The translations under genes and the position numbers were made by a program. A model generated the notes under the pieces. It saw only the letters and a list, made by a program, of their open reading frames with translations. It ran no database searches and had not been told where the DNA came from. A DNA stretch of 38,168 nucleotides from JAWVZH01 sp033722295 (lineage in GTDB: Bacteria > Bacteroidota > Bacteroidia > Chitinophagales > Saprospiraceae), in contig JAWVZH010000008.1 of the NCBI GenBank assembly GCA_033722295.1, forward strand, positions 1 to 38,168, written 5' to 3'. How positions within the stretch are numbered: position 1 is the stretch's first letter; the number at the start of each line of letters is the position of its first letter. Positions 25,172 through 33,835 of the stretch are shown here, in pieces.

Positions 25172-26296
25172 ATGCGCATAGCTATCAATACGAGATTTCT
25201 ACTGAAGGGCCAATTGGAAGGACTGGGGCTATATACTCACGAAGTAAGCCGACGGCTCGTCGATCAGCATCCACATCACGAGTACCATTTCTTTTTTGAC
25301 CGCCCTTATGACGAAGAATTCATCTATGGTACGAATGTTATACCTCACGTCGTCTTTCCGCCTGCGCGGCATCCGGCATTATGGTATACCTGGTTTGAAT
25401 GGTCGGTGCCGAGACGATTGAAAAAGCTGCAACCGGATATATTCTTTTCACCTGACGGTTTTACATCACTGACTTTCAGAGGTAAAAAAGCTACTGTCAT
25501 TCATGATCTCGGTTTTGAACATTATCCGGAACACCTGCCTCCTCTCACCCGACGGTACTATAGGAGATACACGCCCAAATATTGCCGATCATCGGATCAT
25601 ATCTTTGCTGTTTCTGAGACCACGAGATCGGACATTTGCTCTACGTATGATATTCCTCCATCCAGGGTCAGCGTTGCCTTCAATGGTTGTCGTGAAGGAT
25701 TTTTGCCCATCGATGATAAGGAGAAACACGCCATCCGCAAGATCTATAGTGAAGGTAAACCCTACTTTCTATTTGTTGGCGCCCTTCATCCGAGAAAGAA
25801 TACGGCTCATCTGCTGAGGTCCTTTGAGGAGTTCTGCAAGAGGGAGGAAGGGTTCAAACTGCTTGTCACTGGAAGAAAGGCCTGGATGAACCGTGAGATG
25901 GAGGAGGTATTCCACAATATGGAATACAATGAAGATGTACATTTCCTTGGCTATCTGGATAAGGAGGATCTACAAAATGTTACGGGCGCTGCTTTTGCCT
26001 GTCTGTATCCATCGGTATTCGAAGGGTTCGGAGTACCCATGCTGGAAGCGATGAACTGCGGCGTTCCGGTAGTTGCGAGTAATGTGAGTGTCATGCCCGA
26101 GATCGTCGGTGATGCAGGCCTTCTGATAGACCCTTTCAGTGTGGAGTCCACTGTTCAGGGCATGCTGAAAGTGGTGAAAGATGATGCCAGGCGATCGGAA
26201 ATGATCGAAAAAGGATTCCAAAGAGCGGAGGAATTTAGCTGGGATACAACGGCGGATGTCATATGGAAAAGGATAAAGGAGATGGTGAATGGGTAG
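25172..26296 (+). CDS. Glycosyltransferase family 4 (GT-B)
   Basis: A 374-residue cytoplasmic GT-B enzyme that likely transfers a nucleotide-activated sugar to a lipid-linked or cell-surface glycan. The N-terminal acceptor domain begins with MRIAINTRFLL and a Gly-rich turn; the C-terminal donor domain shows PYFLFVGALHPRKN, the E-x7-E motif with E284 and E292 in FEGFGVPMLE, and PVVASNVSVMPEIVGDAG. The fold resembles mannosyl- or rhamnosyltransferases, but donor and acceptor cannot be told from sequence. It stands apart from other glycan genes and precedes a small barrel protein gene by 152 bp. Confidence 0.88.
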   Translation: MRIAINTRFLLKGQLEGLGLYTHEVSRRLVDQHPHHEYHFFFDRPYDEEFIYGTNVIPHVVFPPARHPALWYTWFEWSVPRRLKKLQPDIFFSPDGFTSLTFRGKKATVIHDLGFEHYPEHLPPLTRRYYRRYTPKYCRSSDHIFAVSETTRSDICSTYDIPPSRVSVAFNGCREGFLPIDDKEKHAIRKIYSEGKPYFLFVGALHPRKNTAHLLRSFEEFCKREEGFKLLVTGRKAWMNREMEEVFHNMEYNEDVHFLGYLDKEDLQNVTGAAFACLYPSVFEGFGVPMLEAMNCGVPVVASNVSVMPEIVGDAGLLIDPFSVESTVQGMLKVVKDDARRSEMIEKGFQRAEEFSWDTTADVIWKRIKEMVNG

Positions 26297-26407
26297 TTTT
26301 GAAAGCGTTGGTACGATAGTTGAACAAAAGTTATAGTTAATCTTTTCAAAAAATGATACACCCTATCAATAGTGGTAAACCCTGATCGTTATTTAGAATC
26401 AGGAATT

Positions 26408-26415
26408 TACCTTTG
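26408..26415 (+). promoter_or_regulatory. Candidate -7 box (TACCTTTG)
   Basis: TACCTTTG fits TAnnTTTG and is placed 33 bp before the ATG of the small barrel protein. At the -33 spacing there is TCG (26386-26388), one base from TTG. It supports a start at 26449 and separate transcription from the glycosyltransferase gene. Confidence 0.4.
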
Positions 26416-26448
26416 TCTCGTAAGAGTTATATTTTGATTTATTCTAAT

Positions 26449-27018
26449 ATGAAGAATATTTTTGTTGTCGTTCTGCTTGTCCTTGTCTGCGGTGGGCTGT
26501 CGGGTCAGCCGGGATTTAGCTTCAAGGCAGGAGTGGGAACAATGATCACTAATGATTCCGAGTTTACCAGAAGCGGTACAGCGCATTACGGATGGAGAGC
26601 GGCTGCTTATGCCCGACTGGGAGGTGGTGATACCTGGTATTTCAACCCAGGTTTATCGTATGAGACCTACCATCTGATGACCAGTGAAGAGTTCAATGCC
26701 TTTGAGAGTGAACCCATGCTTCATTTCGCAAAAGCATATGTCAACCTTGCTTACTATCTCATTCACACCAGGGCCTTCAAAATGCGCCTGAGCGGAGGAG
26801 GTAATCTCAATTATCTGGCCTCCATGGATGACAATCAACACAATATCTCTATCTCCAGATTCAACGATGCGACATTGGGAGTGAATGGCCTGGTTGGATT
26901 CGACTTCTGGGTCATTACCCTGGACGTGGGTTATGATCGCAGTCTCACTGATTTCTTTCATGAAGCGGATGATTCCACAAGCCAGTTCTGGACCCTGTCG
27001 GCGGGATTTTTCTTTTAA
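26449..27018 (+). CDS. Small outer-membrane beta-barrel protein
   Basis: A 189-residue protein with a signal peptide (LSG before Q20) followed by alternating hydrophobic and polar residues typical of about eight barrel strands, ending in WTLSAGFFF, whose terminal aromatic fits an outer-membrane barrel signal. It resembles the PorT-like/OmpW-like small barrels of Bacteroidota. The start at 26449 is chosen because it gives a proper signal peptide and lies after a candidate promoter. No specific function can be given. It converges with the GT39-type gene across 36 bp. Confidence 0.72.
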   Translation: MKNIFVVVLLVLVCGGLSGQPGFSFKAGVGTMITNDSEFTRSGTAHYGWRAAAYARLGGGDTWYFNPGLSYETYHLMTSEEFNAFESEPMLHFAKAYVNLAYYLIHTRAFKMRLSGGGNLNYLASMDDNQHNISISRFNDATLGVNGLVGFDFWVITLDVGYDRSLTDFFHEADDSTSQFWTLSAGFFF

Positions 27019-27054
27019 AAAATAGTTTTACAGACAAATCATTTCTTCCGAAGC

Positions 27055-28995
27055 TTATTCATCTAATGGTTCCACCAACCCATATACCCATGGATTGCCT
27101 TCTCTCATAGTGAGGGTAAAGTTCCTGTACATGATTTCATTTCCTTCCGGATTCCATAAATAGACTTTGAGAATAGAATCAGAGGCATCTGAAAGTGATC
27201 GAAAAACGTGTGACAACCTCAATCCGAAGTAAGCCGTGTTCCATTTATCTGTTTCACCTTGCTCCTGATAATTGGCGAGGTAGGCATTGCGCCACACCTT
27301 AGTTTGGTCTTTCCGCATGATCTCACATACGATCTGAACACGAGTGTCGGCCCCACTTCTGAAATCCACGTCAGACTCTATAAATGCGTGTCGCGTGTTG
27401 ATCAATTCATCCATGTTGGCGGTAAAGGTCGCACCGAACTCAATGGTGTCGGAGAGTGTATAATATATCCGATTTGTGGCAGTGTCCGGTTTACCTTTAG
27501 AGAAGTTGGTCCAGGCGCCTGCAACAGGTTTTTCACCTATGACACTTTCAAAGATCAGATCCTCGGGAGTCCGGGCAGAAACTCCTTTTGCAAGAGCGTA
27601 ATACTCATAATTATAGCCTTCTTCATGATCTACAATGGTTGGGTATTTGTCACGCAGTAATGCCAGGTAGTCCATTTCTAAGCCACCGGCAACGACAAAT
27701 TCCGGATCTTCTTCTTGCAGTATGGCCAGCATCTCTTTTGCGCTCAGGGCACCGTTGAACGCGGAATGGAATTTTATGTCAAGACCATATTTGTCAAAAT
27801 AATAGCCCAGGTATGCCGGATTTTTACCCAGGAAAATGGTCGTTTTGTCAATTCCTTCCTCTTTTTGATGTTTTTCTATGAGATGAGGAATACGATTGAA
27901 TGGCTGGTATTCGATCTGACGATAGTACTTCCTGGTATACAAAAGTGACAGCGTATTGGTCACCAGTAAGATGGTGATGGTCGCAAATTGTAAAGAATAA
28001 CTCACCCGGGGTCGAAAAGAGAATATTACGATGAAAAGGAAGGGCAGGGAGAAGATCAATAATGAATGTTGCAGGATGGGCATCACTGTCGTGGAGTAGA
28101 TCAACCCGAATATTATCGGGATCAGGAACCAGGCTAAAAAAAGTAGTCTGACCTTGATCATCCTCACCGGCCTGTTATCTGTCTGAAGGTGTCTTACCCA
28201 TCCCCAAAGGCAAATAAATAAAGTCAGGCCGATTATGACTGGATCAAAATGAAAGACAAAATAAAGATGATCGAGAATGAATGACCATTCAGGTTGCGCC
28301 AGCCAGGACAATCCCTTGTGTCCTAATTGTATCCTGGTAATCGACAGATGTGGCCAGAAGGACAGTATTATTACAAGACCAGCCGAGAGGTATGGCAAGA
28401 GCTTTTTTCTATTGATGAAGAAGTAGCCGGAGAAGTAGACGATCGCTGCCATCAGTGAACTGAAATAATGATTGTAAAAGCACAAAATGGCACTGATGAT
28501 CAATCCAACGAGGGGCCAGTTCCATTGGTCTTGTCTTTTTAAATAAAGAGTCCAGAACCCTACCAGCAAAAGTGTGAAGAACAAACCGCTGGCATAAGGT
28601 CTTGCGATCTGGCTGTACATGACGGTAAACTGCAGTGTAGCGACGAGTGCTGCGGATGACCACCCGCAAAAAAGCCCGAACCACTTTTTACCTATAATAT
28701 AGGTCAGGCCGATACTGCCGATCCCCATCAGCGTAAAAGGCAGCTTGACCCAGATCTCCCGATTTCCGACGAGATCTGTCCAATAATACAAGAAGAGTTG
28801 AATGCCCGCGGGATGGGCATCGACTACGACTCCTTTTTGGATCAGTTCCTGGATAGATGAAAAACGAATTCGGCTAAGCGCGCTGAGTTCATCATGTGTG
28901 AAGGGAACATCAGGAAGATTAAAAAACCTCAACACAACTCCCGTGAAAATGATGATACCAGGTATCAGTAGATCCCGAGGATTGCGTTGAGGCAT
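27055..28995 (-). CDS. GT39-type membrane glycosyltransferase (PMT_2/ArnT-like)
   Basis: A 646-residue protein with about ten or eleven membrane helices in the first 400 residues and a soluble C-terminal domain of about 240 residues. The first periplasmic loop has FTHDE with acidic D35-E36, and a later loop has DAHPAG (59-64), both typical of GT-C enzymes that use lipid-linked sugars. It probably glycosylates a lipid or protein at the outer face of the inner membrane. The gene follows hpd by 58 bp, with a strong hairpin in the gap that may separate the units or control translation. Acceptor unknown. Confidence 0.78.
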   Translation of the reverse strand: MPQRNPRDLLIPGIIIFTGVVLRFFNLPDVPFTHDELSALSRIRFSSIQELIQKGVVVDAHPAGIQLFLYYWTDLVGNREIWVKLPFTLMGIGSIGLTYIIGKKWFGLFCGWSSAALVATLQFTVMYSQIARPYASGLFFTLLLVGFWTLYLKRQDQWNWPLVGLIISAILCFYNHYFSSLMAAIVYFSGYFFINRKKLLPYLSAGLVIILSFWPHLSITRIQLGHKGLSWLAQPEWSFILDHLYFVFHFDPVIIGLTLFICLWGWVRHLQTDNRPVRMIKVRLLFLAWFLIPIIFGLIYSTTVMPILQHSLLIFSLPFLFIVIFSFRPRVSYSLQFATITILLVTNTLSLLYTRKYYRQIEYQPFNRIPHLIEKHQKEEGIDKTTIFLGKNPAYLGYYFDKYGLDIKFHSAFNGALSAKEMLAILQEEDPEFVVAGGLEMDYLALLRDKYPTIVDHEEGYNYEYYALAKGVSARTPEDLIFESVIGEKPVAGAWTNFSKGKPDTATNRIYYTLSDTIEFGATFTANMDELINTRHAFIESDVDFRSGADTRVQIVCEIMRKDQTKVWRNAYLANYQEQGETDKWNTAYFGLRLSHVFRSLSDASDSILKVYLWNPEGNEIMYRNFTLTMREGNPWVYGLVEPLDE

Positions 28996-29002
28996 AGTAC
29001 AT

Positions 29003-29030
29003 CCTATTACCTCCGAAGATAGGTAATAGG
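29003..29030 (-). promoter_or_regulatory. 10-bp perfect inverted repeat before the GT39-type gene
   Basis: CCTATTACCT (29003-29012) and AGGTAATAGG (29021-29030) pair perfectly around an 8-base loop. On the minus strand it begins 23 bp after the hpd stop and ends 7 bp before the next ATG. It has no T tract. It may be a terminator, an attenuator that hides the ribosome site, or an operator. Confidence 0.6.
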
Positions 29031-29053
29031 AACGACTTGATCTTCAGTACAAC

Positions 29054-30187
29054 TTAGAGTGTGCCTCTGAGTTCCTGTTCGCGTTCAATAGCCTCGAACA
29101 AGGCTTTGAAATTACCTTTGCCGAATGATTGGGCACCCTTACGCTGAATGATCTCGAAGAACAGTGTCGGACGCGGTTCTATCGGTTTGGTGAAGAGTTG
29201 TAACAAGTAACCCTCATCATCTCTGTCCACCAGAATGCCCAGTTCTTTCAAAGGTTCGATATCCTCATCAATCTCCCCTACACGGTCGAGCAAGGTGTCA
29301 TAATATGTAGTAGGCACTCTCAGAAACTCTACTCCACGATCTCTCAGAGCTTTTACGGTTGTGACGATATCATCCGTAGCAACCGCGATGTGTTGCACAC
29401 CTTCACCCTCGTAAAAATCAAGATACTCTTCAACCTGGGATTTTTTCTTGCCCTGCGCAGGCTCATTTATAGGAAATTTGATCCGGCCGTTGCCATTGCT
29501 CATGACCTTACTCATCAAAGCCGTGTATTCGGTAGATATGTCCTTGTCATCAAATGAGAGTATCTGAGTGAATCCCATAACCTCTTCGTAGAACTTCACC
29601 CAATAGTTCATGCGGCCCAGTTCTACATTGCCGACCATATGATCCACATACTTCAGTCCGACGGGCTCCACTTCGTAGTCCGGTTTCCAGGCTTTGTAGC
29701 CCGGCAGGAAAATACCGTTGTAGTCATTTCTTTCTACGAAGATGTGGACAGTTTCACCGTAGGTATAAATTCCGGAACGGACGACCTGACCGTGATCGTC
29801 TTTCTCCACTCTTGGCTCCATGTATGATTTTGCACCTCTCTGCACAGCTTCTTCATAGGCCTTGGCAGCATCATCTACCCATAGTGCTGTCACTTTGACT
29901 CCATCGCCATGCTTGTCGATATGGCGACCGATGTCTGTACCACTTCTCAGGGGAGAAGTCAGCACCAGGCGTATTTTGTCCTGCTGAACCACATAGGATT
30001 CCCGGTCTTTCAGTCCGGTTTCCAGTCCTGCATAAGCCAGAGACTGAAAGCCCATCGCAGACTTGTAGAAGTAAGCGGCTTGTTTGGAGTTGCTGACGTA
30101 GAGTTCTATATAATCGGTGCCGTTGATCGGCATGAAGTCAGCAGCTTTGTCGTATACTTTGGGTATGTCTTGAGTGGTAGTCGTCAT
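29054..30187 (-). CDS. hpd: 4-hydroxyphenylpyruvate dioxygenase
   Basis: A 377-residue non-haem iron enzyme that converts 4-hydroxyphenylpyruvate to homogentisate in tyrosine degradation. It has two vicinal-oxygen-chelate halves; the C-terminal half carries ligands H183 (VDHMVGN), H266 (VQHIAVAT) and E345 (FFEIIQRKG), followed by the family-typical GNFKALFEAIE lid helix. Length is normal. hmgA lies 57 bp upstream on the same strand, so the two steps are coupled, and a marR gene precedes both. Fumarylacetoacetase is not in this window. Confidence 0.96.
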   Translation of the reverse strand: MTTTTQDIPKVYDKAADFMPINGTDYIELYVSNSKQAAYFYKSAMGFQSLAYAGLETGLKDRESYVVQQDKIRLVLTSPLRSGTDIGRHIDKHGDGVKVTALWVDDAAKAYEEAVQRGAKSYMEPRVEKDDHGQVVRSGIYTYGETVHIFVERNDYNGIFLPGYKAWKPDYEVEPVGLKYVDHMVGNVELGRMNYWVKFYEEVMGFTQILSFDDKDISTEYTALMSKVMSNGNGRIKFPINEPAQGKKKSQVEEYLDFYEGEGVQHIAVATDDIVTTVKALRDRGVEFLRVPTTYYDTLLDRVGEIDEDIEPLKELGILVDRDDEGYLLQLFTKPIEPRPTLFFEIIQRKGAQSFGKGNFKALFEAIEREQELRGTL

Positions 30188-30244
30188 GGTTAAATTTTTA
30201 AAGTTTAATATTGATGTTCCTGGACATGATCAAAATTACTTTGG

Positions 30245-31405
30245 TCATTTGTCCAACCAGGATTTATAATAATCACCCTTTTGAATTTCCAGGGCTTGTT
30301 CTGTCAGTTGTAATGGTTTGAAGGTATCGATCATTACGGCCAACTCTTCCGTCTTTTCCTTGCCAATACTTCCCTCATAGGTGCCCGGATGAGGACCGTG
30401 GGGAATGCCGGCAGGATGCAGTGAGATATAACCAGGTCCGATTCCTGTTCTGCTCATAAAATCTCCGTCGACGTAGTACAGCACTTCATCCGAATCGATA
30501 TTCGAGTGATTGTAAGGTGCCGGGATTGACAACGGATGGTAATCATATAGTCGCGGACAAAACGAGCAAACAACGAAGGCTCCCGTTTCAAAGGTTTGAT
30601 GTACAGGAGGTGGTTGATGCACTCGTCCGGTTATCGGTTCAAAGTTGTGGATCGAGAATCCATATGGGAAGTTGTAGCCATCCCAGCCCACCACATCGAA
30701 AGGGTGGGCAGCATAGACCAATGTGTGCAGCATACCTTCTTTTTTGACCTTGATGGTGAACTCTCCTTTTTCATCATGGGTCTCCAGATTCTCCGGAAGC
30801 TTGTAATCACGTTCGCAGAAAGGAGAATGCTCAAGCAACTGGCCAAACCAGTTCCTGTATCTCTTTGGTGTATAGATCGGATGAAACGACTCAGCATACA
30901 GCAGCCGGTTGTCCTCCGTATCAAAATCGATCTGGTAGATCATACCTCTCGGGATGATCAGGTAGTCACCGTATTCGAACGGTATATTTCCCAGGAAGGT
31001 CCGCAGGGTACCTGTGCCTTTATGGATAAAAAGCATCTCGTCGGCATCTGCATTTTTGTAAAAATAGTCGGTCAGTGATTTTTTGGGAGCCGCCAGTCCG
31101 ATGTGAATGTCATTATTGACCAGAATTGGTTTCCGGCTTTCCAGATAATCGTTTTCCGGTTCCACTTCAAACCCTACCAGCTTACGCGCTTGAATATTGC
31201 GTTCTACGGCAACCTTTGGCGCCATGTCTATGGACTCTCCCAGTTCTTTGACCATGGTTGGTCTCCTGAGATGGTAGAGCAATGAGGACATGCCGTCAAA
31301 TCCTATGGTGCCGAACAGTTGTTCGTGGTATAGCTCACCATTTGGTTTTCTGAACTGTATATGTCTTTTCGGAGGGATTTCCCCAAGCTTATGATAGATA
31401 GGCAT
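30245..31405 (-). CDS. hmgA: Homogentisate 1,2-dioxygenase
   Basis: A 386-residue two-cupin iron enzyme that opens homogentisate to maleylacetoacetate. Iron ligands are placed at H300 in PYNHSNIDSDE and H336 in PHGPHPG; their spacing of 36 matches the human enzyme (335 and 371). The acidic ligand is D306 or E307, since human E341 would align at +6 while the conserved Glu here is at +7. The protein is shorter than the human form (445) as in many bacteria. It is upstream of hpd and downstream of marR, with an operator-like palindrome in its promoter. Confidence 0.93.
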   Translation of the reverse strand: MPIYHKLGEIPPKRHIQFRKPNGELYHEQLFGTIGFDGMSSLLYHLRRPTMVKELGESIDMAPKVAVERNIQARKLVGFEVEPENDYLESRKPILVNNDIHIGLAAPKKSLTDYFYKNADADEMLFIHKGTGTLRTFLGNIPFEYGDYLIIPRGMIYQIDFDTEDNRLLYAESFHPIYTPKRYRNWFGQLLEHSPFCERDYKLPENLETHDEKGEFTIKVKKEGMLHTLVYAAHPFDVVGWDGYNFPYGFSIHNFEPITGRVHQPPPVHQTFETGAFVVCSFCPRLYDYHPLSIPAPYNHSNIDSDEVLYYVDGDFMSRTGIGPGYISLHPAGIPHGPHPGTYEGSIGKEKTEELAVMIDTFKPLQLTEQALEIQKGDYYKSWLDK

Positions 31406-31429
31406 AGATTCCGTTTTAATACCAAATAC

Positions 31430-31452
31430 TTGCTATAGCAAATATATAGCAA
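31430..31452 (-). promoter_or_regulatory. Operator candidate over the hmgA promoter
   Basis: TTGCTATAGCAA (31430-31441) is a perfect 12-bp palindrome. TATAGCAA recurs 11 bp further on (31434-31441 and 31445-31452), about one helical turn. A minus-strand -7 box TATATTTG (31446-31439) overlaps them. A protein bound here should block hmgA transcription; the adjacent MarR-family gene is the obvious candidate. Confidence 0.6.
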
Positions 31453-31517
31453 TTTTTGATGATTTGCATATATAAGACAGGCTCAGATCGAGGAAAGATC
31501 AAAGCACCGACATTGAT

Positions 31518-31964
31518 CTATTCGGCTTCCTTGAAATTGGAGAAGATGGTATTCATTATACGGAGAAAATCATCATAATCTTCATCACTAAGTCCCTTCC
31601 ATCCTTTCTGCCTTAGTTGGTCGACGGTGGGTTTGATCTTATGGTAGACCTCTTTACCTTTTTTTGTCAAAAAAACCCGGTATCGCCGTTTGTCGCTTTC
31701 GCTTCTGAACCTTTCGGTGAAGCCTTTCTGACAGGTGAGATCGATGATCCTTGAAACCGTGGCCATGTTCTTAAAGCTTCCATCGGCCAGTTCGGTCTGT
31801 GACTGTCCGTCCTGATGAAAGAGGCTATCTACGATCACCCACTGCTCTGTCGTTATGTCCACGCCAAGGTCGCGAAAGGCCTGCATGTAGTGCTGGCGGA
31901 TGATCTTCATCGTACGGTCGATGTGCGATCCGAAGATTTTGGTGCCATTTTGATGAGTGGTCAT
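31518..31964 (-). CDS. MarR-family transcriptional regulator
   Basis: A 148-residue dimeric winged-helix regulator. The helix-turn-helix is around SQTELADGSFKNMATVSRIIDLTCQKGF, followed by the wing FRSESDKRRYRVFLTKKGKEV with its conserved DKR(R). Flanking helices would form the dimer interface and ligand pocket. The gene lies upstream of hmgA and hpd on the same strand and is divergent from the formate dehydrogenase genes. It likely represses the homogentisate genes and responds to an aromatic intermediate; this is inferred from context, by analogy with other homogentisate-pathway regulators. Confidence 0.88.
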   Translation of the reverse strand: MTTHQNGTKIFGSHIDRTMKIIRQHYMQAFRDLGVDITTEQWVIVDSLFHQDGQSQTELADGSFKNMATVSRIIDLTCQKGFTERFRSESDKRRYRVFLTKKGKEVYHKIKPTVDQLRQKGWKGLSDEDYDDFLRIMNTIFSNFKEAE

Positions 31965-32179
31965 AAGGCGAAATTATGAAAATCCGTATCACTGGTTTTT
32001 TCTCTGTGTGTCGATAGCATGCGACAATAATGACCGTACTGAATAGGTGCCTTGTAAAAGTCCTGTATATTCGATATTTTAGAGTGCATTCGTATCCGAC
32101 CTGGATACGGATATGGTGAATAAGTCCTTCTTCAATAAGTTGGCACATTAATAGGAGTGAATATTCTATAATCAGATTT
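31965..32179. promoter_or_regulatory. Divergent marR / formate dehydrogenase promoter region
   Basis: This 215-bp gap holds two inverted repeats: TGTCG/CGACA around 8 bases (32009-32026), nearer marR, and CGTATCC/GGATACG around 5 bases (32091-32109), 70 bp before the formate dehydrogenase start. Either could be an operator. A TAGGAG sequence lies about 25 bp before the ATG at 32180, too far for a normal ribosome site. No clear TAnnTTTG box was found. Confidence 0.45.
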
Positions 32180-33823
32180 ATGTCTCGGAACTTAAGCGAA
32201 CTATCAGGAAGGAAAGGATTAAAAGACAATCTTTTCGATAAGATGGGCCAACTGGCGATCGAAACCGGCACTCCCAGTCCGGAAGAACTGGAAAAGCTGG
32301 CCGAAGAATTCCTTATGGGATCGGCAAATACCTATGGAGCCGCCACTTTCTATGATTTTCTCAAGCCTGAGAACAAAGACAAGAAGGTTTATGTATGTAA
32401 TGGTTCTGCCTGTCTTTGCGCAGGCACTCAGGATGAATTGATCTCGGATCTTTCTGGGCATTTCAAACCTGAGGAAATAGGCCATATGACTTGTCTGGGA
32501 AGATGCCATGAGAATCGTTCTTTTCATTACAACGGGCACAATTATTCCGGAGATATCGATCTCAGAGCAGCACTGAAAAAAGGTGAAAGCGCAGCAGACA
32601 AGTATAACGTCAGTGCCAACGGCCCTGAGATCCTGACAGCGTCCTTCACCACAGTCAATGAATATTACAGGCCATTTTTGGACGCTTTGAAAAAAGAACC
32701 CACAGAAGTGCTCGAGGAGATAAAGACCTCAGGTGTGCGGGGCCGGGGAGGCGCCGGCTTTCCAATGGGATTAAAACTCGAATTCTGCCGTAATGAGGAA
32801 AGCGATACAAAATTTATTATTTGTAATGCGGATGAAGGTGATCCAGGCGCTTATTCCGACAGATACCTGCTCGAGGAGCAACCACATTCTGTTTTATTCG
32901 GAATGATGGTAGCCGGATATGTGACCGGTGCCAATAATGGTGTGGTATATATAAGAGCGGAATATCCGGCATCGGTGCGAAGGATACAGAAGGCCATTGA
33001 AGAACTCCGAAATGCAGGACTTTTGGGAGAAAGCATCGCGGACAGCGGATTTGATTTTGACTTCAAGGTCATCCATGCCCAGGGTTCGTATATCTGCGGG
33101 GAAGAAACCGCTCTCATCAATTCGATCGAAGGTCAGAGGCCTGAGGTAAGGGTGCGCCCGCCCTATCCTGCGCAGAGAGGGTTGTTCAACAAACCTACCG
33201 TGGTGAATAATGTGGAAACACTGGCCACCCTTCACTATATTCTTTCCAACGGCGGAGAGAAATGGAAGAGTATTGGAACTGAGAGATCGTCTGGAACCAA
33301 GTTGATCTGCCTGGATAGCTTTTTTAATAAGCCCGGCATGTACGAGGTTGAAATGGGAACTCCATTGTCAGAGGTGGTCAATGACCTCGGTGGTGGTTTT
33401 AAATCGCCGGTTAAGGCGCTCCAGATTGGCGGCCCTTTAGGTGGCATAGTACCGGTCTCCAGGATTGATGATCTGACCGTAGACTTTGAATCATTTGCTC
33501 AAAACGGCTTTCTTTTAGGTCATGCAGGAGTCGTCAGTATCCCCGAGGATTTTCCGATGATAAAATACATTGAGCATCTTTTTGATTTCGCTTCATACGA
33601 AAGTTGTGGAAAATGCTTCCCTTGCCGATTAGGCACAAAGAGAGGCCAGGAAATGGCAGAAAAGGCTCAGCAGAACGGGTACAAGATAGACCGTGAATTG
33701 TTCAATGACCTTCTGGTTACCCTGGAAGAAGGATCTCTTTGCGCTCATGGGGGAGGTATTCCATTGCCTATACGCAATACACTGCAATATTTCGATGATG
33801 AACTGAAAGCCTATTTTAACTAG
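32180..33823 (+). CDS. NAD-linked formate dehydrogenase, fused NuoE/NuoF-like subunit
   Basis: A 547-residue electron-transfer subunit. Residues 1-140 are NuoE-like with 2Fe-2S ligands C73, C78, C105 and C109. Residues about 150-547 are NuoF-like: FMN loop GRGGAGFPMGLK (188-199), NADEGDPGAYSDRYLLE for NADH, GSYICGEETAL, and 4Fe-4S ligands C476, C479, C482 and C521. It passes electrons between NAD and the catalytic subunit encoded 12 bp downstream. In Fds-type formate dehydrogenases the two parts are usually separate gamma and beta subunits; here they are one chain. A hydrogenase or other diaphorase is the alternative, ruled out mainly by the partner. Confidence 0.9.
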   Translation: MSRNLSELSGRKGLKDNLFDKMGQLAIETGTPSPEELEKLAEEFLMGSANTYGAATFYDFLKPENKDKKVYVCNGSACLCAGTQDELISDLSGHFKPEEIGHMTCLGRCHENRSFHYNGHNYSGDIDLRAALKKGESAADKYNVSANGPEILTASFTTVNEYYRPFLDALKKEPTEVLEEIKTSGVRGRGGAGFPMGLKLEFCRNEESDTKFIICNADEGDPGAYSDRYLLEEQPHSVLFGMMVAGYVTGANNGVVYIRAEYPASVRRIQKAIEELRNAGLLGESIADSGFDFDFKVIHAQGSYICGEETALINSIEGQRPEVRVRPPYPAQRGLFNKPTVVNNVETLATLHYILSNGGEKWKSIGTERSSGTKLICLDSFFNKPGMYEVEMGTPLSEVVNDLGGGFKSPVKALQIGGPLGGIVPVSRIDDLTVDFESFAQNGFLLGHAGVVSIPEDFPMIKYIEHLFDFASYESCGKCFPCRLGTKRGQEMAEKAQQNGYKIDRELFNDLLVTLEEGSLCAHGGGIPLPIRNTLQYFDDELKAYFN

Positions 33824-33835
33824 ATAATCTAATCC

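Noticed and set aside
30596..31078. 160-codon open frame antisense to hmgA
   Set aside because: It lies inside a well-supported homogentisate dioxygenase gene and resembles no family.
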